DNA of 64,000 bases from Ophiosphaerella korrae. Taxonomy: Eukaryota > Ascomycota > Dothideomycetes > Pleosporales > Phaeosphaeriaceae. The stretch covers positions 1 through 64,000 of the forward strand of contig JALNQF010000048.1 in NCBI GenBank assembly GCA_028456385.1, in the 5' to 3' direction. A program made the translations under genes and the position numbers. Position 1 is the first letter of the stretch. Each line of letters begins with the position of its first letter. Below the pieces are notes generated by a model. The model was not told where the DNA came from. It saw nothing but the letters and a program-made list of their open reading frames with translations, and searched no databases. Shown piece after piece: positions 33,536 to 43,460 of the stretch.

Positions 33536-35068
33536 TCTGCAGTCGTGGATGGCTATGCACAAGAGGACCTTGGAAGTACAACTTGCAAGCGTTCCAGGAG
33601 AGCTGTTGTCAAATTTGACCCTTCGAAAGGAAAATTGTTCTTGGGATTCTCTAATCTTGAAGTGGAAAGAGAATTCAAAGAAAATAGCTAGTTAACTAGT
33701 CTAGATATAAAATAGATGCATGCAAGCGAAGGCGCGCGAGTTTAGTCCATGTCAGCACTAAATTTAACAGGGTGCGGGAAACATCCTTATTGAAGGGTGG
33801 ACCCGAAACTAATTACCTGTGCATGCGTGCGGTGCTGTGCCCACATAATGCACATAACATTTTCCATGCATTTATTGTAAAGATACTTATGTAAGCTGTA
33901 AGTCTTGGCTCATTTAACTAAAATGTTTGTGCCAGTACATGTAATGTCTAATAGAGGTATATTGCACGGTTTGAAAGATCTAGGTTCGCCATCTAATAAA
34001 GCTATTGAAAGCAGTAGCAGCGAGATTTTAGTCAAGGTTTAGGATCTAGCATAACAGCTAAGATTCCTACTGAATCTGCTTTTCGTTATATCAAACCATG
34101 ACTAAGGTTCTTAGTTGTGACGGAGATCCTCGGAATCCTCGAGATCCTTGGGAACTCTGGTACTAGTCTAGAGTGGAGCCGATACGCTGTAGTATTAGTC
34201 TAGAGCGGGGCAGATGCGTTACTCCAGCGCATAAAAGGCTCTACACTTGCGAACAGAGTAAAGCAAGTATTATTCACGTCGTTAGTACTCAGATTGAAAT
34301 ACTATTTGTTATCCCTTCACTATCTCCTGTGGCCTACGGCAAGTACTATTGTCTTCCAGCTACCTCTTAACATTAGTAGACTTAGTGCTATCTTTAGCAA
34401 AAAAGATATCCGCTACAGTTCAGCTACAGTTTTCCATATTTGATATTTTCTTCTATGAATGTATATATTTTCGCACGCCGAGAAGGTATCTATATTGTAG
34501 GAGAGAGATGAGGAGTACAATACCCAACCTACTTTGACTTAGCTAGCACCTTACTGGGTTAAACTCTAACTAATACCACACAACCAGGCTGGCAAGTCAT
34601 GAGTGGAAAATATATTCTATGTTGTGGTTATAGTTTATTTAGATTAATTCTTTTGCCTTGGTTTGATATTTGCTGAGTTCATTCAGACAGACGCCAACAG
34701 TAGCCAAGCGTGGCGTCTCAGAGGGGAGGCTAGTTTCGCAAGCCATTGTACCTTTTTTTGACTTTCCTAGAAGCTGTATTTTATACTGCAATCCTTAGCG
34801 CGCAAGAGCGAACTCATTCCATGCATATGCAAGGCCGTCAACGTCAGCACCAGCTGCCATGATTTGATTCCTAGCCACTAGTAGAAATGACAAGCTTCTT
34901 ACTGCGCAAGGCTGAAACTCAGCCTCGTTAACTAATGCCCCATATTTAACCCTCGTGCCTGTACTAAATGAATTGCTATTCACATTACTCTCGCCTACCT
35001 CTACTGGGAGTCATCTAAGGTCAATAGGGGAGAAGTTGAATAGATTCAGACTCAGCCTTTATGTGCCA
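33536..35068. other. No supported gene
   Basis: AT-rich, with no motif-bearing frame. An approximate direct repeat around TAGTCTAGAG occurs near 34,163-34,226. Includes the promoter of the FAD oxidase. Confidence 0.5.
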
Positions 35069-36429
35069 ATGGCGCCAGATTGGAAATACGATCCCGACTG
35101 GCGAGAAAGATATTATTACGACCACACACGGTACGAATATGTATATGAAAGTGGTAGAAGATTCAAGTAAGCTGGCAGATATTTGCTATAGTACCGTTGC
35201 TGAGCATATATAGTTAAGACGGATATCAGGTTTATTCACCATTGAGCGAGAATGAGAACGAAAGCGAAGAGGTTCAGTAAAACTGTTCCGAGGAAGGCGA
35301 GGACGATGAAAGTGATAGTGAGAAATCTGATGACGAAGAGGGTAACACAAATGGATTTGGGGTCGACCATGAAATTATAGACGACGGTGATCTCAACACC
35401 GACTTCACAAATTTGCAGATCATTACCTCAGACTTCGATGATAGCGAAGCCAGCAGCTTATCTTCAACAAACGATATCGATACAATGCTCTTTCAACCCG
35501 AACCCGAGGATGAAGGCCGTTACCACATTGGAAAAGAACTCGGCAAAGGTGCGCAAGACGCCGTTTATGAGTGTTACGATACGCAAGATAAGAAATTGTA
35601 CGCTCTCAAAGCATATTCGCTCGATAGTCACCCAACAAAATCCCATCGTACACAGATCTATTAGGAGGCCGCACTCATGGCCGAATTGTCTAGTCAACAA
35701 CAAGCCCAGAACTATATAGTGCGACTTATTCGCTGGCATGAAGATAGCACCGAAATAAGTCTTATCGTGTCCTCTATGGCATCAGCCGGTAATCTCGCAG
35801 CTCTTTTACGGTCCCAATTCCGTTCTCTGGGCCAAGAAGTGCTGTCATGGGTTTTCATCGAATCCGCTATGCTCAATCTATCTACCGGGCTAGAATGGAT
35901 CCATCAAGAGTCTATTCGATACAAAGACATCAAGTCGTGGAATATCTTGATACATAACGGACGAGCGCTCTATACTGACTTTGGCATTTCCATTGTCTTT
36001 GACAGATTCGTAACGGGAGATGAGAGCTTGAGCCAAGCAAGGGCAGCGGATATGCATACCTACAATAGCGCATATACCGCCCCAGAACTATTAGAGGAAG
36101 AGAGAACGAGAACCACAAAGGCAGATGTATTCTCTCTTGGCTGTGTATTTTGGGACATGTTGGCTGCCCGGACTGTTTATCTGACTGGTGATCCCAAGGT
36201 TGGGAAGAAGACTGTGCTAAACAAAGGCTTTCGGGAATTTAACCAGGAATATGGAACGGCTGTAAAATATGGCGCCGTGCAGCGCATGCTACTTGAGGCG
36301 GCCAATTTGGAGGTATGGACCGATTGTAGAATGTTCTTCAACTTGGTTGAGGAGATGATACAAGTGAACCCAGAGCCAAGACTAAATGCTGAATGGGTTA
36401 CGAGGCAACTTTTTGGATCTTTGTACTGA
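35069..36429 (+). pseudogene. Protein kinase gene with nonsense codons
   Basis: The 5' part begins MAPDWKYDPDWRERYYYDH and stops at 35,168; a short intron may start at 35,167 but no acceptor gives a clean join. In the main frame an acidic stretch (EDDESDSEKSDDEE) precedes a kinase domain: GKELGKGAQDAVYECYD (glycine loop), YALKAY (Lys), YKDIKSWNILI (HRD-like with Asn), YTDFGIS (DFG), TAPELL (APE) and DVFSLGCVFWDML. TAA at 35,278 and TAG at 35,662 lie in this same frame where Gln would fit (CAA/CAG), and sequence is otherwise continuous to 36,429. The HRD Arg/Asp positions read YKD. It was probably a Ser/Thr kinase; it now appears inactive. Confidence 0.78.
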
Positions 36430-37327
36430 GCAGCGATTCTTTTTTTTTTCCAAGCTGGGTTTATTTAGTCAGATCGAAAGAATAGCCAAATGAAATATCT
36501 TGGAGGAGATGCTGTTATCTAAATAATTCGAGAACGAAAAAAGGCACTGCAATCTTTACTGGGTATGAGTAGCTACCTACAAAGCAGAGCTTAAAGAAAA
36601 GACTAATAGTTGACTCGACTAGGAAGCCTATCGGATCCCCTACCAGTTCGAGAACCAAGTATATTACTATGCTTAGAATTTAGGTAAGTCGCAAGGGCAC
36701 TCCACTTGGAGGGAGAAGGGAGAGTGGCTTTTATTTCAAATGTCTCTTAGCACACCGGTGACAAAAAAACATGAAACACTTCTTCCGAGACCTAAGTAAT
36801 TACGCATGAGGGTTTCGTATGGATTCATTTCAATGCTTAACGGCCTATTATCTATTAGAGCAACGAGAAATCTGAAATTTGTATCGTGGTCGCAGGGTAA
36901 TTGTCAATTAGATGGAGTTGCACTGAGTTGTAGGGGCGACTGTGCTGAGGTTCGATTAGTAGTGATTATTCATGACATCCCTTTTGAGGTTTTAAACTAT
37001 ACCGATATATCAAGTACAACAGTGCCTGGCTATAGATTAAAACTCTTTGATAGAATGTCCGTGGCAAGTACAACTATATAATCTACTTGCAGCCGTATTA
37101 TGTTACCCAAAACATCAACATAGATCTAAAACTCAGCTACGCAGTATTGCTCCAAGGCTTGGAAAACATACACAGGTTAGACTATATTTATCTAGGCTTA
37201 TATCGTTTACGAGATGGAACAAGCAAACTCAATATGTTTCTTCTCTGATTATCCTGTTCTTCTCCCTACGCGCAAATTTATCAATAGCCATCCCCAGTCC
37301 TGGCCACACACTCCACACAGCCCGCCC
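36430..37327. other. No supported gene
   Basis: 3' flanks of the kinase pseudogene and of the P450 gene. The frames in 36,806-37,331 show no motif. Confidence 0.5.
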
Positions 37328-39063
37328 CTAATCCAAACTCTGCAGCAACAACTCCGCCTTCATATCGGGCACCCAGCTCCCATTCGGCATACACACAGGC
37401 TGTGGCCTTGTATGTCCGTCCCTCAACTTAACCCGATACTTGGTCAGCACATGTGTCAAGCATACCTTGATCGTATTATTTGCCCAAAAGCGGCCCGGAC
37501 ACGCCTGCGTGCCGTCTCCAAAATTCGGATCCATGGGGCCCGTCGAGACGAACTGGTGGCGATGCTCTGCGCCCGGCTCAGCACGTTTGTTGAGAAAGCG
37601 GTACGGGTCGTAGCGAGTGGGCTGGGGGAAGAGCGTAGCCGAGTTGTTAATGTGGTGGATGTCGACGCAGAGGATGGTTCCGGTGGGGAGTTTGGGGCCT
37701 GAGGAGAGCTGGATTGGTTTGCGGGTAATGCGGTAGAGCGAGACTGTGATGGCGGTCAGATATCTGATAAAGACAGAGGACGTGTGTGACTTTTGTGAAG
37801 AAAGGGAGGTATGACTTACATAGTGCAAAAGGACTGACACGAAAAGATTCGCGCATTACGCTGTCCATTTTGCGCAGCTCTTTGAGAGTTGTGGAGGGAA
37901 GTTGGCCGTTAGTAGTATTCTCTGCGATTTCGCGGCGTAGTTCATCTTGTAGTTCGGGCCGCACAGCAAGGTCGAGCAGAGTGTAGTAGAGGGTAAGAGC
38001 CGTGCTCACCGTCGACTCAAATGCTGTGACGAGTTGATCGGTGGCTAATTGGTGTGGAGTTGCTTCTCCAGGGCCATAACGCGAGATCAACCACTTGTGG
38101 TAAGGAAGCCTTTCTCCTTCTCTTACTTTGAGTAGTGTCTGCTTGTCTTTAGCGTTATTCCATTCTTCCAAGTCTTGATTTATAATTGGCTCCAAAATAC
38201 GCCGCATTTCACGTTGTAATTTGTAGTGGGGCAGCAGGAAGAGTGGTTCCAAAAATGGCCGAATGAGACGAGGAGTCCAGGTTAGGAACATGACGGCGAA
38301 ATATACGGTCATAGGCAATTGAGAGACTAGTTCATGCCATCGCCCGCTAGCAACCTCACGACCCACAAATGAGGCTCCGTTAGTCAAGGAGACAACCTTC
38401 ATCATGACATCGAAAAGAATGATGGGCTTCCAGTCTGGGCAATATCCAACATACCTGAAAGTTGATATATGGTAAGCACAAGACTTGTAGACATTGGTTG
38501 TGATGCCAAACTCACCGGTCAAATGCAATCCGCGCATCTTTCTGTTTGGTGGTCACGATTGGTGCTGCTGCACGAGCAAGGTCTACCCCAATTGTCTTCC
38601 AAAGTGCTGGTGTTTCAGTGCCGACTTTAGTGTAGTACCCATGAGTAGCATCATAAAAGAAATCTTGAGCACTAGCCTCGTCCTCACCAAGTCGCTTGAT
38701 CTCGTCGAAATTGCTCGGCGGGTATACCACAAATTGACGACCCGATGAATTGACGATAAATGGGGAGTCCGGGTACTAAGTGGGAGGGCACCAATCAGCA
38801 CAAGTCAGCCCGATTCCAAGAGCGCGACTCACCATTTGCCTTCCACGCTCGATGACGGCCGCGAAGTCGTTCTTCAGAGTTCTTGATCCGCTGATGACTG
38901 GAAGCCCAAGCTGCTTCTCTAGCCGCCTAGGCCGGGTTAGGATGGATATCATCCAGAACAGCCCAGCGAGAACCAATGACGCCACCACTTTGGCCCCTAT
39001 GGGATAGTCGCGGTTGATCTGAGCAGCAAACAGCTTTGCTAGCTGCCATCGCGACAGCCTCAT
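37328..39063 (-). CDS. Cytochrome P450 monooxygenase (cluster tailoring enzyme)
   Basis: Haem-thiolate oxygenase, 513 residues in four exons: 38833-39063, 38516-38775, 37820-38454 and 37328-37743. Introns of 57, 61 and 76 bp restore RQM/YPDSPF, AFDR/YVGYC and SPFAL/FSLYRI. A hydrophobic anchor (AKVVASLVLAGLFWMISIL) near residues 24-42 places it on the ER membrane. ESFR is the ExxR motif, and FGDGTQACPG has the haem-ligand Cys at residue 457. The I-helix carries AFEST rather than the usual AGxDT but keeps Thr. The sequence style is that of P450s found in fungal PKS-NRPS and terpenoid clusters. Its promoter (from 39,064) holds the palindrome CTATCGGAAATCCGATAG. It probably hydroxylates or further oxidises the PKS-NRPS product; the position cannot be predicted. 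Confidence 0.92.
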
Positions 39064-40154
39064 TAGCGCGAAGGCTTAGCGCATTATCTGCCATTGCTCG
39101 ATCAATGATTCCAACATGACTGTGGGTAGCCGAGAAGAGGCGTAGATAAGCGGCTCAACGGGGCTCTCTGAGTACGTTTGAGCCCATATGGAAATGTCAA
39201 TAGTAAGCCGGCTTGAGGCTTATACAGCTGCGACGAAACGAAATTTCAATTCGGTGCCACCGTAGGGCGTTCGTGCATGTGGGGTCGCGTAAGCATTCGG
39301 CATCGTACCACCTATCGGAAATCCGATAGCCAGGCGTTGTATGATCGCCTCCGAACGTTTGTAACGCCACTTTTAGGCTAAAACGTTAGGTTCTTACCTC
39401 TTCTCGGTTGGCTGAGCTTAGTAGGGTAGGATTTAGAGCTAGCTAGTGACGTTCCTGAAGATCGAGCGCTGCACGTGACCTATTTTCTCAACACTTTCAG
39501 ATTTTAGTAATGTATTTATGTCTAGAGATAGATTTTTTATGTACATGAATCAAAAAGATAGACGGAGCTAGCAACTAAGCCCAATATATTGACATTATGC
39601 TCCTCTATTCCATTAATATCATTGACGTTTAGTGCGTATTATTCCTTATCATTCGGATATTTGGATACTTGTATCTGGAACTATGTGGAAGCCTCGTCCA
39701 AAGGCAATGTTTACCCTCCTCTCTAGAATACACTAGCATATGATAAAAATGACCAGGGTTTTAGCCGTTTTGAGTTGGAACAATATTTAGAGCGCAGCTG
39801 TAAAGTGGTAGCATAAATCGGGGGAAAGAGGAATAACAATGTGTAGGATTTTGCTACAAGATTTCTAGTTTTCAAGATAGGAAAATTTCATGTTACTCAT
39901 AAAGCACTAGCTCGGATTCTAAGTTACGGGTTTTTGACTAGGAGAGCCTTTTTAACCTGCCCCGATTGTGGTGAACGCGAAGGCAGGTTTCTGACCCGAT
40001 GAAATCTTCGGCCCCATGGCCTGATCAATAATATATATCCGTATCATAAAAGTCTAGAATGTTCAGGTATAAAAGAAATCGCTACCTGCCTCAATGTTAT
40101 AGAAGCCATACTCCGAGCGGGGGGCTTAAATCAACATTTTGTTTACTTTGCCCA
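39064..40154. other. P450 promoter region and regulator 3' flank
   Basis: No gene. Contains the CGG-N4-CCG palindrome at 39,312-39,329. Confidence 0.55.
39312..39329. promoter_or_regulatory. Candidate Zn2Cys6 binding palindrome in P450 promoter
   Basis: CTATCGGAAATCCGATAG has perfect 7-bp arms around AAAT and reads CGG-N4-CCG. It lies about 250 bp upstream of the P450 start codon. Binuclear-zinc regulators bind inverted CGG triplets, and such a regulator is encoded next door. Confidence 0.5.
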
Positions 40155-41918
40155 TCAAGCGGCGCACTGAAACCATTCCTTAATCCCAGGCGATATATTA
40201 GCAGCCATCTTAGCACCATTACTGGATGGATTAAACTCACCTGTCTCGTTTCCCGGCGAGCATTGCAGTCCCTCTTGTTGCAGTACTGTCTTTAGCAGCG
40301 CTTGGAAAGTGGGATCGATGAGCATGCCATTCAGGACTTTTTCGATGGAGTCAAGCATGTACGTGCTGACCTGGATCAAAATTCTAATCTGCAAACTAGG
40401 ATGATTCTGGAGCATGAACCCATTGATTTCCAAGCCGGGAACTGTTTGGGGCAGTTTGATGGCTGGGGCCAATGAGGGTGAGCATTCAAGGGTGTGGTGA
40501 ATGACAAAAAAGACAATTTCAAAAATCCGGAGAAGGCAGGTATAGCACGTCAGGATTGCTAGCTTGGATGTTATATCTGGCTTTTGGGGAAAGCCATTGG
40601 CGAGATTGTCGCCAAGCCAAGACCCAAATGAGGGCGCGTTCGGCGTTGCATCTTTACGGTCCAGATAAGATTGTAAGATTCTCCACCTCCTCTCAAGCTG
40701 AGCTTCATTGCTACATTCAGGACTATCAAATGGGTCGTCAAGAAGATTAAACTCGAGGGAGTCGCTGCGCATAGAACTATCGAGGAATGACGGTGCGGGT
40801 TGATTTAGCTCATTGAAGAGCTGCATGATTTCGAGGAACTTTTCTGAGCCTTTTAGTATTCGACCAATGGCACTTTCCTCGCTTATCGAGCCATCAATGG
40901 TCTTGAACAGGTACTCGACAGGACCTTTGTCCGAGCGAGTAAAGAGAAAAGAGCTAGCTATTTTACAGCTGATGACTCTATGCAAATCTTTCATCAAACT
41001 CGAGCTGAGGTCGGTCAGTTCTTGTATACATGCGTCCCTCCTCTCTGCAGCGGATTGATCCGATCCGTTGCTGGAGGTGGTGGAGTTTGTACAATGCGAG
41101 CTGGTCGGATGGGGAGGGTTGGTGGTTTTGGTGGACCGGTTGATAAAATCCAATGGCATTGTTTGGGATTGTCCAACAGCAGGTGCGTTCGGAGATAAGC
41201 TGGTTCTGCTGAAGGAAGCATCGGCTGTGTTGCCATGCTGTTGTCGAGCATTAACTCGCACAGCTGTGTACTCTTTTTCAGAGCCTGGGGTGCTGTGATC
41301 AATGGAAATATCAAATGAAGGGCTAAATTCGAAGTCGTTTGGGGCCGTTAGGAAGCCATGAGCTGTGGTAGTGGTGCCCTGGATGGCATCGTGGTCATCT
41401 ACTACTCGCGTGCCAGCAGCACCGCTAAAATCAATATCTTGTGTGCTCTCGCATGTGGAATCTAGTACTCCGGAATCGAATATGTCGAGCCAAGGCACAG
41501 ATGACAGGAGCATTGCGTCGTGTTGGCCATTTTCGCCAAGGCCAGCGTCCCATGCCTGTGGCGGGGGAGCTGGGGGTGCAGGTGTTGTGGGACTTGCAGA
41601 GCTAGTAGAACTTGGGAGTTTGTTGCTCAGAGACAAGCGGTTCAGTCTGGCCTGGGCTGATGCGGGGCGTATGGATGAGCCGATTGTGCAAGTCTCGCGT
41701 GCTTTTCGACACCGCTGGCACGGGCTATCAGCAGACATTTGGTCGCGGATGCATCGGAGCTTGTGGCCCCGGCATCGGTCACAGGCATAGCGACGGGAGA
41801 AATTGAAGGGCGGTGCCGCTGCCGACCCGCGCTGTGGCGCCGCGACAGGATAAGCCTGGTCGTTCATCATTGCGAAGGTGTGTGGGATATCGAGGGCGGC
41901 GAAGAGGACGGTTGCCAC
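40155..41918 (-). CDS. Zn2Cys6 transcription factor (AflR-type), probable cluster regulator
   Basis: Fungal binuclear zinc-cluster regulator, up to 587 residues, single exon. The DNA-binding motif is C46-x2-C49-x6-C56-x10-C67-x2-C70-x6-C77 (YACDRCRGHKLRC and CQRCRKARETC), followed by a basic linker and a long Ser/Thr/Pro-rich stretch. The C-terminal half (LTDLSSSLMKDLHRV, ILTCYTCLLRIFEIVF, LQIRILIQVSTYMLDSIEKV) resembles the AflR regulatory domain found in pathway-specific activators of secondary metabolism. M17 is an alternative start. The gene is divergent from the PKS-NRPS across a 1.5-kb spacer, a common arrangement for a pathway activator. No frame damage is seen. Confidence 0.9.
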   Translation of the reverse strand: MATVLFAALDIPHTFAMMNDQAYPVAAPQRGSAAAPPFNFSRRYACDRCRGHKLRCIRDQMSADSPCQRCRKARETCTIGSSIRPASAQARLNRLSLSNKLPSSTSSASPTTPAPPAPPPQAWDAGLGENGQHDAMLLSSVPWLDIFDSGVLDSTCESTQDIDFSGAAGTRVVDDHDAIQGTTTTAHGFLTAPNDFEFSPSFDISIDHSTPGSEKEYTAVRVNARQQHGNTADASFSRTSLSPNAPAVGQSQTMPLDFINRSTKTTNPPHPTSSHCTNSTTSSNGSDQSAAERRDACIQELTDLSSSLMKDLHRVISCKIASSFLFTRSDKGPVEYLFKTIDGSISEESAIGRILKGSEKFLEIMQLFNELNQPAPSFLDSSMRSDSLEFNLLDDPFDSPECSNEAQLERRWRILQSYLDRKDATPNAPSFGSWLGDNLANGFPQKPDITSKLAILTCYTCLLRIFEIVFFVIHHTLECSPSLAPAIKLPQTVPGLEINGFMLQNHPSLQIRILIQVSTYMLDSIEKVLNGMLIDPTFQALLKTVLQQEGLQCSPGNETGEFNPSSNGAKMAANISPGIKEWFQCAA

Positions 41919-42303
41919 GTTTAAAAGCGTTGGAGACAGCTCTGGCCTGCAAATTGCGCAATAGGTCCGGATAGGAATGAAGTTTGGCTAGGCTCCAGGC
42001 TGACGGCGGGGGCTAACACGTGCGTCCCCTGCAAGGGCTGCGGCGTAAGAGATAAGAGACTCATCCGGCTCAGCTAAGAAGATTTGTTGCGTATATCCCC
42101 AATCTGGACCGAGCGCATGAGGTATGAGGCCTATTTCGTTCTGTAGTTACAGTGCGGTCCGTCGCCGCCACCCACACGACGGATCCCGTGCGCGCCTTTC
42201 CTATTGCGGCACTAGCGCTTCACACAGCACAGGCCCAGACCCCCATAGAATTCACCAAGGCGGGACTTGCTGGCTAAAGTCAAGGAAAATGCCAACCTTC
42301 AAC

Positions 42304-42334
42304 CTCAATCCTCAATCCTCAATCCTCAATCCTC
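42304..42334. repeat. 7-bp tandem repeat (TCAATCC)
   Basis: About four exact copies of TCAATCC in the regulator/PKS spacer. Confidence 0.85.
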
Positions 42335-42992
42335 GCAGACAATTCCAATAGTAGAACCGTAGGACGGGTGCATGAATCGGTGAGGCAAGGCATGGGCAAT
42401 GTCCACCCCGCAGTCTAAAATTAGAAACCACTCTATTCCCCATCTCTCCTAATGTTATCAACTGCTAACTGTGTATTCGTTCGCTTCTTGGCCCTTCTCG
42501 TCTACATTGGCCGGCGCCCATCGCCTATGTTGGGCACCAAGACTAGCTTCGGCATTCGGCACCTCCCTAGCCTCTGAGCACAATATATACTCCCATCTTA
42601 CAGTTGAATTCTTTTCCTAACACACTTCCCCCAAACCCTTCTCTAGCGCATGCATTGCCGTTTATTGCAGGGGATCTAAGCGCTAAGCGTCCCTCGACCC
42701 CTATTTCCACATGCCCGCCTTCGGCAATTGGCTTAGTGAATCGACTAGACCGGTGAAGTAAGAAAGCGGAGCCAACTGCGAAATGTACTTCACTCTAGCA
42801 CTAACACCGGGTTTCATCTATGAACCCAGTACCCCTAGAAACCTGGCGAAGAGGTGCATTTAATAGGTAGGATGACCCACATATGATCCATCTGCACGTG
42901 CTTCTAAGCTGAGGTGAGCCACTTCGTATTATTTTACCCAAGAGGATTTTTGTTGCTATGGGCGGTAAGTTAGTAGCTTCTTGATAGCCTGA

Positions 42993-43002
42993 CGGCAATC
43001 CG
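42993..43002. promoter_or_regulatory. Candidate regulator site in PKS-NRPS promoter
   Basis: CGGCAATCCG, a CGG-N4-CCG inverted triplet about 460 bp upstream of the megasynthase start. It differs by one base from the core of the P450-promoter palindrome (CGGAAATCCG). Confidence 0.45.
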
Positions 43003-43460
43003 CGGCGCAGCGGTCCGGCCCTTGGGCCCCTCTATGTGGCTTGGCAAGCAGTATCCCGCCTTGGAATCATTGCAAAGTTGGTCCACCAAGTGAGGCTCCT
43101 ACGGATGAGTGATACTCTCTCTATCGTATCCGCGACGCATTCGGAGACATTGCAGAAGACGCTTACTTGGCTCCGATGGCGATGTTCGGCTATTCCGAAT
43201 AAAATTATTGTACGAGATACGACTTTCACGAAAATAATCGGCATAATGCCCAAAGAAGTAATCCAAATCGGTGCTTAGTTCGGTCTGTGGCGCGCCTTCA
43301 GTTTCGAGGTTAGAATGTTTAGCGCTAAGAGAGAGTGAATGTAAAGTGAAGACTTCATTATAATGGTTCTGTGTCCATGGCATTGGTAACCTCCCAAGTT
43401 TGTTAAACACAGCAAAAGAAATCGAGCCCATATCCTGCTCTTTCAACATCCGCACATACC

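Larger units (their letters stand above)
41919..43460. promoter_or_regulatory. Divergent promoter region between regulator and PKS-NRPS
   Basis: 1.5-kb spacer with no supported gene. Includes the short (TCAATCC)4 repeat at about 42,304-42,334, a CGG-N4-CCG element at 42,993-43,002, a TATATA box near 42,584-42,590 and pyrimidine-rich sequence. Confidence 0.55.

Noticed and set aside
36806..37331. Two frames between kinase pseudogene and P450
   Set aside because: No motif or homologous pattern; overlapping frames in AT-rich spacer.
42124..42351. 75-codon frame in the regulator/PKS spacer
   Set aside because: Covers a simple 7-bp repeat and has no motif.
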